Below, one piece after another: positions 36,057-43,918 of a stretch of 64,000 nucleotides of DNA. Source of the DNA: Pseudomonas hygromyciniae (GTDB taxonomy: Bacteria > Pseudomonadota > Gammaproteobacteria > Pseudomonadales > Pseudomonadaceae); assembly GCF_016925675.1 (NCBI RefSeq), contig NZ_CP070506.1, forward strand, positions 4,152,501-4,216,500, written 5' to 3'. The stretch's first letter is position 1; every line of letters starts with the position of its first letter. The notes beneath the pieces were generated by a model that was not told the DNA's origin, did not search any database, and was given only the letters and a program-made list of their open reading frames with translations. The translations under genes were made by a program, and so were the position numbers.

Positions 36057-37916
36057 ATGGACGTCCTCCGCCAAACCGCCCTGGAACAGATCTACGCCCA
36101 CGCCAGCAGCACTTACCCCGAAGAGTGCTGCGGCTTTGTCTTCGCAGACGGCAGCGTCTACCTGGGCAGCAATATCCAGAACGAGTTGCATCGCAAGAAC
36201 CCCGAGGCCTACCCCCGCAGCGCGGCCAACGGCTACACCTTCTCGGTGACCGACACGCTGCTGATGAACAAGGCCTTTCGCACCGACAACCCGGTGGTGG
36301 TGATCTACCACTCCCACCCCGATGTCGGTGCCTACTTCAGCGACGAGGATCAGGACAAGGCCCTGTACATGGGCGAACCGATCTACCCCGTCAGTTACCT
36401 GGTGGTGGATGTCCGCCAGGGCAAGGCCCTTGGGTCGAAGCTGTTTGCCTGGGATGGCACGCACTTCGCCCTCAACCCCTTCAACGACCTGCAAACGGAG
36501 TTGTACATGAACGCTGTCTCTTTCCCCGACATCCTGGTCCGCGTGGCCAAGTTGCCAGAATCGACCCTCCAGGGTGCCGGATCGACATTGCGCGAAGTCA
36601 TTGAAGACACCTGTACCCGCCACCCCCAACTGCGGGCTCACCTGTTCCACGAAAACAACGGCCAGCTCAAGGAGCATTTCCTGTTCACCGCAGGGGAAGA
36701 ACTGATCGGCCCCGACGAGCCACTGCCCGCAAAGGCCAGGATCGAAGTGCTGCTGGCCACCTCCGGCGGCATGGACATCGAGTCGTTGAGCAACGAGGAA
36801 GTGCAGCGCTATGTGCGCCATATCACTCTGCCCGGGGTTGGCCGCGAAGGGCAACTGAACCTGAAGAAGGCCAAGGTGCTGATCATCGGCACTGGTGGCC
36901 TGGGCTCGCCCATCAGCCTGTACCTGGCCGCCGCCGGCATTGGCACCCTGGGGCTGGTGGACTTCGACGTGGTGGAAAGCAGCAACCTGCAACGCCAGGT
37001 CGTGCACGGCAACAGCACCCTGGGCCTGCCCAAGGTCGAGTCCGCCAAGCGCCGGCTGCAGGACCTCAACGCGCATATCCAAATCAACACCTACGACACC
37101 GCACTAAACGCCGACAATGCCCTGGAACTGGTCGGTGCCTACGACCTGGTGATCGACGGCACCGACAACTTCGAGACCCGCTACCTGGTCAACGACGCCT
37201 GCGTACAGCTCGGCAAGCCGCTGGTGTATGGCGCGATCTACCGTTTCGACGGTCAGATCAGCGTGTTCAATTATCAAGGCGGGCCCTGCTACCGCTGCCT
37301 GTACCCCCACGCGCCACCCACGGAGCTGGCACCCAATTGCAGCGCCGGCGGCGTCATCGGCGTACTGCCCGGCGTAGTCGGGATGATCCAGGCTACCGAG
37401 GCCATCAAGCTGTTGATCGGCCTGGGCGAATCCTTGTCCGGCCGGTTGATGCGCTTTGATGCCCTGGCCATGAAGTTCAGTGAAATCCGTTTCAAGCGCC
37501 GCGCCGACTGCCCGTGCTGCTCCGAACTGCGTGAAGAACACCAACCCGCAGCAGCCGTGTGTGCCGATACCGTCCGCGCGCCCAGCCTGGCCGCAGAGCA
37601 CTACATCAAGCCCCAGGTGCTCAAGCAGCTGTTGGAGCAGCGCAGCAGCGCCGATATCCTGCTGGATGTACGCGACGCCAGCGAGCTGGAGGTCTGCCAA
37701 CTACCCGGCGTGGTGCACATCCCCCTGGCCCAGCTCGACGAGCAACTCGACAGCCTGAGCCGTGAAAACACCCATTACCTGATCTGCTATGCCGGCACCC
37801 GCGCCGAGCAAGCCGCCAGCACGTTGCTGGCCGCAGGCTTTGCCAACACCCGAGTGCTGCAAGGCGGTATGAAACACTGGGTGCGCGACGTCGAACCCGA
37901 CATGCCTTTGTACTGA
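36057..37916 (+). CDS. JAMM protease - ubiquitin-like sulfur carrier - E1 (MoeB/ThiF) - rhodanese fusion
   Basis: This 619-residue protein joins four activities usually found on separate genes. Residues 1-140 are a JAB/JAMM zinc peptidase: Glu22/23, then HSHP with His85, His87, Ser95 and Asp98 in exact HxH-x7-S-x2-D spacing. Residues 155-238 look like a MoaD/ThiS beta-grasp carrier ending in Gly237-Gly238. Residues 245-495 are a MoeB/ThiF adenylating domain with GTGGLGS (278-284), DGTDNFETR, zinc cysteines C411/C414 and C485/C488, and C428. Residues 515-615 are a rhodanese with active loop CYAGTR (C577). It likely charges its own carrier with sulfur as a thiocarboxylate. ATG 36057 has GAGAG upstream. 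Confidence 0.88.
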   Translation: MDVLRQTALEQIYAHASSTYPEECCGFVFADGSVYLGSNIQNELHRKNPEAYPRSAANGYTFSVTDTLLMNKAFRTDNPVVVIYHSHPDVGAYFSDEDQDKALYMGEPIYPVSYLVVDVRQGKALGSKLFAWDGTHFALNPFNDLQTELYMNAVSFPDILVRVAKLPESTLQGAGSTLREVIEDTCTRHPQLRAHLFHENNGQLKEHFLFTAGEELIGPDEPLPAKARIEVLLATSGGMDIESLSNEEVQRYVRHITLPGVGREGQLNLKKAKVLIIGTGGLGSPISLYLAAAGIGTLGLVDFDVVESSNLQRQVVHGNSTLGLPKVESAKRRLQDLNAHIQINTYDTALNADNALELVGAYDLVIDGTDNFETRYLVNDACVQLGKPLVYGAIYRFDGQISVFNYQGGPCYRCLYPHAPPTELAPNCSAGGVIGVLPGVVGMIQATEAIKLLIGLGESLSGRLMRFDALAMKFSEIRFKRRADCPCCSELREEHQPAAAVCADTVRAPSLAAEHYIKPQVLKQLLEQRSSADILLDVRDASELEVCQLPGVVHIPLAQLDEQLDSLSRENTHYLICYAGTRAEQAASTLLAAGFANTRVLQGGMKHWVRDVEPDMPLY

Positions 37917-37941
37917 TCACAGGCCTTGGGGGACTTATCTG

Positions 37942-38856
37942 ATGCTGCATAACTCCATACTCGACGCCATTGGCCAGACGCCCATCGTGCGCCTGGAACA
38001 ATTCTCCGAAGACCTCGGCATCGAGGTCTTCGCCAAGCTTGAATCCCTGAATCCGGGCGGCAGCCACAAGGCGCGGATCGCATTGGGGATGATCCTCGAC
38101 GCCGAGCGCCGGGGCGTCCTGATTCGCGACTCGGGGCAGACCATCATCGAACCCAGCGGCGGCAACACCGGCATCGGCCTGGTCATGGCCGGCAATGTGC
38201 TGGGCTACAAAGTGGTGCTGGTGATTCCCGACAACTACAGCCCCGAAAAGCAAAAACTGCTGCGCCTGTATGGGGCCAAGGTGGTGCTCTCGGACAGCCG
38301 CCTGGGCAACAATTCCCATGGCGAAAAGTGCATGGAACTGCAGTTGGAAAACCCTAGCTTCGTCATGCTCAACCAGCAGCGCAACGGCGCCAACCCCCAG
38401 ACCCATCGCGACACCACCGCCCCGGAAATCATCCGCGCCTTTGGCGAGCGCCAGGTCGATTACTTCGTCAGCGGTATCGGCACCGGGGGCCATATCACCG
38501 GTATCGGTGAAACCCTCAAGGCCACCTGGCCGCAGATCCGCGTGATGGGTGTCGAACCCGAGGAGTGCGACCTGCTCAGCGACCGCCATGCGCCGCACCA
38601 TATCCAGGGCCTGTCCATCGGCCTGATCCCGAGCATTCTCAACCTGAATGTACTGGACGGCATGCTCAAGGTTTCGCGCCTCGAATGCCTGGAAATGATG
38701 AAGCGCATCATGCGTACCGATGCCATCAGCCTGGGCCTGTCGTCAGCCGCCAATATGGTGGCCATCGCCAGGCTCGCCCCGGAACTGCCCACCGACACCG
38801 TCGTCCTGACCATGGTGTACGACAGCGCCGACAGCTATCTGCCCTGTTTCGAATAA
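37942..38856 (+). CDS. Cysteine synthase-like PLP enzyme (fold type II)
   Basis: This 304-residue protein resembles CysK/CysM and CBS-type enzymes. The PLP lysine is Lys43 in NPGGSHKAR; the usual sequence is SVKDR, so the flanking residues differ. The substrate-binding loop reads EPSGGNTG rather than EPTSGNTG. The PLP-phosphate glycine loop GIGTGGHITG (about 175) is intact, and the C-terminal serine near SLGLSSAAN is in place. Next to a carrier-protein/JAMM system, it could use a protein thiocarboxylate as sulfur donor, as CysM of Mycobacterium does with CysO. The acceptor (O-acetylserine or another activated amino acid) is inferred from the next gene. Confidence 0.88.
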   Translation: MLHNSILDAIGQTPIVRLEQFSEDLGIEVFAKLESLNPGGSHKARIALGMILDAERRGVLIRDSGQTIIEPSGGNTGIGLVMAGNVLGYKVVLVIPDNYSPEKQKLLRLYGAKVVLSDSRLGNNSHGEKCMELQLENPSFVMLNQQRNGANPQTHRDTTAPEIIRAFGERQVDYFVSGIGTGGHITGIGETLKATWPQIRVMGVEPEECDLLSDRHAPHHIQGLSIGLIPSILNLNVLDGMLKVSRLECLEMMKRIMRTDAISLGLSSAANMVAIARLAPELPTDTVVLTMVYDSADSYLPCFE

Positions 38857-38897
38857 CGACAATTGCGGGGGTGCCTTCCATGGGAGGCTTTATCGAC

Positions 38898-39872
38898 ATG
38901 CAACAGTTGCACGATGAGTTGCTGACCCACCTCATCAAGACCCTCTCGCCGGCGCAGATGACACAGCTGCAGCCGCACCTGGCGGCATTGATCCAACCAG
39001 CGGCGCAGGAAGTGGCCGAGGACCTGATTGCCTATGCCTGGCGTGACCCGGCGTCCAGGGGCCGGGGCGAGTTGATCCTTGAATCCTACGCCTCGTTCAA
39101 GGCCGTGCTGTACTACCGGTTGGCGCATCGGGTATGGAACCTTCCCGACCAATCCCACGGCCAGTTCTGCGCCATCGCGCTGACCTTGAGCAACCAGGGC
39201 AAGATCCTGTCCGGGGCCGAAATCCACCCGGCCGCCTGCATTGGCCGGCGCTTTGTACTGGATCATGGTTTTGGCACGGTGATCGGCGAAACCTGCGAGA
39301 TCGGCAATGACTGCTACATCCTGTGTGGCGTGACCCTGGGCGCCCGGGGCATCGCCAACAACCCGGACGGCAAGCGCCACCCGCGCCTGGGCAACAACGT
39401 GGAAGTCGGCTCGGGCGCCAGGGTGCTCGGCTATGTGCTGATTGGCGACAACGTGTTTATCAGCCCTTCCTGTGTCATCACCCAGGACGTGCCTGCAGGC
39501 ACCAAGGTCAAGGTGGTCAACCAGATCCAGCTACAGAAAAACGACGAATCGGACGCCAGTAACTATCTTGGCGCGTTTGCTCTCGACGAGCGTCTGCATG
39601 TGGTCGGCGAAGTCAACACCAGCCACCGGATCACGGTGCTGGATGCCGACTTCCATCCGCTGAGCGGCCTAGTGTTGGAGCCCACGGTCAAGGAACGTCA
39701 CCACCTGCAATTTCGCCTGCGCACACTGCAGACACCCACTTACCCACCACGCCTGCCCCTGAACCTGAAGGTGTGCGGGCCGAAGTTCGAAGTCACCCTG
39801 CTTTCCCCGCCCGGGTTGAGCGCAATGGTGCGGCGCCTGCTGCAAACCAGCCCACTGATCGTTGGAGGTTGA
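38898..39872 (+). CDS. Serine O-acetyltransferase-like protein with an extra C-terminal domain
   Basis: This 324-residue protein has a SAT-type N-terminal helical part and a left-handed beta-helix of hexapeptide repeats (about 105-205) with the CysE active-site elements AEIHPAA, IGRRFVLDHGFGTVIGE and GVTLGARG. It should acetylate serine, giving O-acetylserine for the preceding PLP enzyme. After the beta-helix come about 100 residues (from about 220) that I do not recognise, rich in beta-type sequence. ATG 38898 is used because GGGAGG lies ten bases before it; an in-frame ATG at 38880 would add six residues. Two bases separate it from the next gene. Confidence 0.85.
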   Translation: MQQLHDELLTHLIKTLSPAQMTQLQPHLAALIQPAAQEVAEDLIAYAWRDPASRGRGELILESYASFKAVLYYRLAHRVWNLPDQSHGQFCAIALTLSNQGKILSGAEIHPAACIGRRFVLDHGFGTVIGETCEIGNDCYILCGVTLGARGIANNPDGKRHPRLGNNVEVGSGARVLGYVLIGDNVFISPSCVITQDVPAGTKVKVVNQIQLQKNDESDASNYLGAFALDERLHVVGEVNTSHRITVLDADFHPLSGLVLEPTVKERHHLQFRLRTLQTPTYPPRLPLNLKVCGPKFEVTLLSPPGLSAMVRRLLQTSPLIVGG

Positions 39873-39874
39873 AC

Positions 39875-40606
39875 ATGTCCGTGCACACAATGGAAACCCT
39901 GGCGCTGTTCGACAGCGCGCCTTACCAGAACGCCTTCAGCGCCCGGGTGATTGCCGTCAGCGAACAGGGCGTTGCCCTGGAACACACCCTGTTCTATCCC
40001 ACCGGAGGCGGGCAACCGGGCGACACCGGCTATTTCACCCTGGCCGACGGCAGCCGGGTCAACGTGACCGGGACCGTGCGCGACCCGGTCCTGCGCTCGA
40101 TCATCTGGCATCAAGTGGAGCATTGCCCCGAATCATTGCGAGCAGGCGTGCAGGTAGACGCCGGCCTGGACTGGGAGCGGCGCTACCAGCACATGAAGAT
40201 GCACACCTGCCTGCATCTGCTGTGCGCAATCATCGACGCACCGGTGACCGGTTGCAGCATCAGCGCCGACAAAGGCCGCCTGGACTTCGACCTGCCAGAA
40301 ATGACCCTGGACAAGGAAAGCATCACCCGCGACCTGAATGCCCTGATCGAACAGGCCCATGCGGTCAAGTCGCTGTCGATGCCGGCCTCCGAGTATTCAA
40401 CCTTGCTGCAAATCACCCGCACCCAGGCCGTCGCACCACCGGTGATCCAGGGCGCGGTGCGGGTGATTGAAATTACCGGCATCGATATCCAGCCGTGTGG
40501 CGGCACCCACGTGGTCAACACCGAGGAAATCGGCCGGGTGTTCTGCGAGAAAATCGAGAAGAAGAGCAAGCACAACCGCAGGGTGATCCTGCGGTTTGAA
40601 ACCTGA
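39875..40606 (+). CDS. AlaX-like alanyl-tRNA editing hydrolase
   Basis: This 243-residue free-standing protein matches the editing domain of alanyl-tRNA synthetase. It has FYPTGGGQPGDTG (about 40-52), the zinc motif HTCLH (HxxxH, about 110) and the second zinc pair in PCGGTH (CxxxH, about 208). AlaX proteins hydrolyse Ser- or Gly-tRNA(Ala). Its position as the last gene of an amino-acid biosynthesis-and-export operon is unusual: it might remove a toxic amino-acid product from tRNA or act on a related ester or thioester. A ribosome site GGAGG precedes ATG 39875, only two bases after the previous stop. Confidence 0.88.
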   Translation: MSVHTMETLALFDSAPYQNAFSARVIAVSEQGVALEHTLFYPTGGGQPGDTGYFTLADGSRVNVTGTVRDPVLRSIIWHQVEHCPESLRAGVQVDAGLDWERRYQHMKMHTCLHLLCAIIDAPVTGCSISADKGRLDFDLPEMTLDKESITRDLNALIEQAHAVKSLSMPASEYSTLLQITRTQAVAPPVIQGAVRVIEITGIDIQPCGGTHVVNTEEIGRVFCEKIEKKSKHNRRVILRFET

Positions 40607-40614
40607 ACCGGCCA

Positions 40615-40975
40615 CCTGTAGGGGCTGGCTTGCCTGCGATATGCATAGGTATCTACACAATTTTGCGGCAACGCATAAACCCAGGCAGATAGGGCTGTTG
40701 TGGCGAGCGGGCTTGTCGGAACGCCGCATCGCCCGCGCTGGGCGGCGAAGCCGCCCTAAATCCGGCTATCGCGGTTTATCTGAAGAAACGCGGCGGGCTT
40801 ATTGGGGCTGCTTCGCAGCCCAGCGCGGGCGATGCGGCGTTCCGACAAGCCCGCTCGCCACGGGGGAGTTCGTCAGTTTCTGAAAGTTGTGTAGATACTT
40901 ATGCTGCGATATGAGCACCTCGGTATCGCAATCGCATCGCGGTGATGCTATCGCAGGCAAGCCAGCGCCTACAGG
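40615..40975. repeat. REPIN interrupted by the TIR element
   Basis: The left arm (40615-40640, CCTGTAGGGGCTGGCTTGCC...) and right arm (40950-40975, ...GGCAAGCCAGCGCCTACAGG) are complementary over 26 bases with one mismatch. The mobile element at 40644-40903 sits just beyond the left arm, so it inserted into a pre-existing REP pair. Together they fill the 386-base gap between the AlaX gene and prpD. Confidence 0.85.
40644..40903. mobile_element. Small non-autonomous TIR element (MITE-like), copy 1
   Basis: This 260-bp element begins CATAGGTATCTACACAA and ends with the complement of CATAAGTATCTACACAACTT, giving terminal inverted repeats of about 20 bp. Its centre is a REP-like long palindrome (40700-40861). 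It is flanked by a perfect 10-bp direct repeat CTGCGATATG at 40634-40643 and 40904-40913. It contains no coding frame for a transposase. See the copy at 55319-55548. Confidence 0.88.
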
Positions 40976-40992
40976 GATTGGGGCCTCGTGTG

Positions 40993-42477
40993 TCAGATGA
41001 CGAACAGATCTACAAACCGGTTCACCGGCGTCGCTTCAAGCCGCGCCTGATCCTTGCACAGGGCAAAAATCTCGGCGCTGCGCTGCGCGGTGAAGCGTGT
41101 CGCCAGGTTGGCCTTGAACTTGTCTTCCAGCAACGGAATGCCATCCGCCCGGCGCCGACGATGGCCGATCGGGTATTCCACCGCAACCTGCTCGGTGCTC
41201 GAACCATCCGTGAAGAACACCTGCACCGCGTTGGCAATGGAACGCTTGTCGGCTTCCAGGTACTCGCGGCTATAGCGGGGGTCTTCGACAATGACCATCT
41301 TCTCGCGCAACTCATCAATGATCGGGTGCGCGGCATGGAACTCATCTTCGTACTGCTCGGCCACCAGGTTGCCAAACGCCAGGGGCACGGCCGTCATGTA
41401 TTGCAGGCAATGGTCGCGGTCTGCCGCATTGGCCAGTTGGCCGACCTTGGAAATGATGCGAATGGCCGATTCGTGGGTGGTGATCACGATCCGCTCGATT
41501 TCATGCAGGCGCTGCTTGACCTGCGGATGCAAGGTGACGGCGGCTTCACACGCGGTCTGGGCGTGAAACTCCGCCGGAAAGCTGATCTTGAACAGCACGT
41601 TTTCCATCACATAAGTGCCATAGGGCTGGGGCAGGCTGAATGCGCGCTTGTCCTCAGGCTTGAGGGCCAGGTCCTTGTTGGTATGGCTGAACAGCACGTC
41701 GTAGAAGCCCCACTGCGGCGCGCTCAGCACACCCGGAATGCCCATTTCGCCGCGCATGGCGATATCCGCCAGGCGCACGCCACGGCTCGACGCATCCCCC
41801 GCCGCCCACGACTTGCGTGAACCGGCATTCGGCGCATGACGGTATGTACGCAGGGCCTGCCCATCGACAAACGCCTGGGACAGCGCCGCCAACAGTTGCT
41901 CGCGGTTGGCGCCCATCAACTTGGCACAGACCGCTGTGGACGCAATCTTGACCAACAGCACATGGTCAAGGCCGACGCGGTTGAAGGAGTTGTCCAGGGC
42001 AATCACCCCCTGGATTTCGTGGGCCATGATCATCGCTTCCAGCACAGCCCGCACCGTCAACGGCGCCTCGCCCTGCGCCACGCGCTTTTGCGACAGGTGA
42101 TCGGCAACGGCCAGGATGCCACCGAGGTTGTCCGAAGGATGGCCCCATTCAGCGGCGAGCCAGGTGTCGTTGTAATCGAGCCAACGCACGATGCAACCGA
42201 TGTCCCACGCAGCCTTGACCGGATCCAGGCGATAGGACGTGCCCGGCACCCGCGCACCGAACGGCACCACCGTGCCTTCGACAATCGGCCCCAGATGCTT
42301 GGTGCACTCTGGGAAACGCAGGGCCAGCAGTCCGCAGCCAAGGGTGTCCATCAGGCAGTTGCGGGCGGTGTCCAGGGCGTCCCGGGAATCAACGCGGTAG
42401 TTGAGGACGTAATCGGCGATGTCCTGCAAAACCTGGTCGTAGTCGGGGCGGTTGTTCTGGTCGACGTTGGCGCTCAT
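40993..42477 (-). CDS. prpD: 2-methylcitrate dehydratase PrpD
   Basis: This 494-residue MmgE/PrpD-family enzyme dehydrates 2-methylcitrate to 2-methyl-cis-aconitate in propionate breakdown. Family features include [41 protein letters not shown] and [11 protein letters not shown]. Pseudomonads usually also carry AcnD and PrpF, which together give an alternative route over the same step; all three are here. It is the last gene of the prp cluster and lies 240 bases after prpF, with a REPIN in the gap. Confidence 0.96.
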   Translation of the reverse strand: MSANVDQNNRPDYDQVLQDIADYVLNYRVDSRDALDTARNCLMDTLGCGLLALRFPECTKHLGPIVEGTVVPFGARVPGTSYRLDPVKAAWDIGCIVRWLDYNDTWLAAEWGHPSDNLGGILAVADHLSQKRVAQGEAPLTVRAVLEAMIMAHEIQGVIALDNSFNRVGLDHVLLVKIASTAVCAKLMGANREQLLAALSQAFVDGQALRTYRHAPNAGSRKSWAAGDASSRGVRLADIAMRGEMGIPGVLSAPQWGFYDVLFSHTNKDLALKPEDKRAFSLPQPYGTYVMENVLFKISFPAEFHAQTACEAAVTLHPQVKQRLHEIERIVITTHESAIRIISKVGQLANAADRDHCLQYMTAVPLAFGNLVAEQYEDEFHAAHPIIDELREKMVIVEDPRYSREYLEADKRSIANAVQVFFTDGSSTEQVAVEYPIGHRRRRADGIPLLEDKFKANLATRFTAQRSAEIFALCKDQARLEATPVNRFVDLFVI

Positions 42478-42607
42478 GGCAGTACTCCAAAATAGGTGGG
42501 GTGTGTTCCTTCCTCAGGCTCAGGGTTGGTCGTTTGTGGCAGGTCTGAAGCCTGCTCTCGTACATAAATTCAGCAGCTACCGATAATCCCCAGTGGAAGC
42601 GGGTTTG

Positions 42608-42697
42608 TGTGGGAGCGGGCTTGCTCGCGAAAGCGGTGGATCAGTCAATACAGGTGCTGACTGAAATACCGCTTTCGCGAGCAAGCCCGCTCCCACA
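42608..42697. repeat. REPIN in the prpF-prpD gap
   Basis: Two perfect 30-base arms (TGTGGGAGCGGGCTTGCTCG... and complement) face each other across 30 bases. The arms are nearly the same as those at 46581-46676. Confidence 0.95.
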
Positions 42698-42716
42698 TTG
42701 GGGCCGGTGCAGGGCT

Positions 42717-43907
42717 TTAGAACGCGTCGCCGGGCACGCGCACGAAGCCTTCCATCAATACTCGCGCACTGCGGCTCATGATGGCTTTTTTCACCACCCA
42801 TTCGCCGTTGACCTGGCTGGCTTCGGCGCCCACACGCAGGGTGCCGGACGGATGCCCGAAGCGCACGGCATTGCGTTCTACGCCGCCCGCCGCAAGGTTG
42901 ACCAAGGTTCCGGAAATCGCCGCCGCCGTGCCAATCGCCACCGCGGCGGTGCCCATCATGGCGTGGTGCAGTTTGCCCATGGACAATGCGCGCACCAGCA
43001 GATCCACATCCCCGGCCTTGATCGCCTTGCCGCTGGAGGCCTGGTAATCGGCAGGTTTGGCCACGAACGCCACCTTCGGCGTGTGCTGGCGCTGGGCTGC
43101 TTCGTCCAGGTGCTTGATCAGGCCCATGCGCAACGCGCCGTGGGCGCGCACGGTCTCGAACATGGCCAGGGCTTTGGGATCGCTATTGATCGCACCTTGC
43201 AGCTCGGTGCCGGTGTAGCCGAGGTCTTCGGCGTTGATAAAAATCGTCGGGATCCCCGCGTTGATCAGCGTCGCCTTGAACGTGCCGACACCCGGCACGT
43301 CCAGGTCGTCGATCAGGTTGCCGGTGGGGAACATCGAGCCACCGCCGCCCTCTTCTTCCGCTGCCGGATCGAGGAATTCCAGTTGCACCTCGGCCGCCGG
43401 GAAGGTCACGCCATCGAGCTCGAAGTCGCCGGTTTCCTGCACCGCGCCGTCGGTGATGGGCACATGGGCGATGATGGTCTTGCCGATATTCGCCTGCCAG
43501 ACCCGCACCACGGCTACACCGTTATGGGGCACGCGGCTGGGGTCCACCAGCCCGGCGCTGATGGCGAACGAGCCGACCGCCGCCGACAGGTTGCCGCAGT
43601 TGCCGCTCCAGTCGACAAAGGGCTTGTCGATAGACACCTGGCCAAACAAGTAGTCCACGTCATGATCGGCGCGGGTGCTTTTGGCGAGGATCACCGTCTT
43701 GCTGGTGCTTGATGTGGCACCGCCCATGCCGTCGATCTGCTTGTCATAGGGATCGGGGCTGCCGATCACCCGCAACAACAAGGCATCGCGTGCCGCACCC
43801 GGGACCTGGGCCGCTGCGGGCAGGTCCTTGAGGTTGAAAAACACGCCCTTGCTGGTGCCGCCACGCATATAGGTGGCGGCGATCTTGATTTGCGCTACGT
43901 GTGTCAT
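42717..43907 (-). CDS. prpF: 2-methylaconitate cis-trans isomerase PrpF
   Basis: This 396-residue enzyme of the diaminopimelate-epimerase-like fold isomerises 2-methyl-trans-aconitate, made by AcnD, to the cis form. ATYMRGGTSKGVFF near the N-terminus and DWSGNCGNLSAAVG (about 105) are conserved PrpF segments. ATG 43907 is used because AGAGG lies seven bases before it; ATG 43913 is too close to it. It follows acnD by 11 bases, as in other acnD-prpF pairs. Confidence 0.95.
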   Translation of the reverse strand: MTHVAQIKIAATYMRGGTSKGVFFNLKDLPAAAQVPGAARDALLLRVIGSPDPYDKQIDGMGGATSSTSKTVILAKSTRADHDVDYLFGQVSIDKPFVDWSGNCGNLSAAVGSFAISAGLVDPSRVPHNGVAVVRVWQANIGKTIIAHVPITDGAVQETGDFELDGVTFPAAEVQLEFLDPAAEEEGGGGSMFPTGNLIDDLDVPGVGTFKATLINAGIPTIFINAEDLGYTGTELQGAINSDPKALAMFETVRAHGALRMGLIKHLDEAAQRQHTPKVAFVAKPADYQASSGKAIKAGDVDLLVRALSMGKLHHAMMGTAAVAIGTAAAISGTLVNLAAGGVERNAVRFGHPSGTLRVGAEASQVNGEWVVKKAIMSRSARVLMEGFVRVPGDAF

Positions 43908-43918
43908 GGTCATCCTCT

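Noticed and set aside
40615..40975. Spaced palindromes resembling a CRISPR array
   Set aside because: There are only two complementary arms around a TIR element, not regular direct repeats with unique spacers, and no cas genes are nearby.
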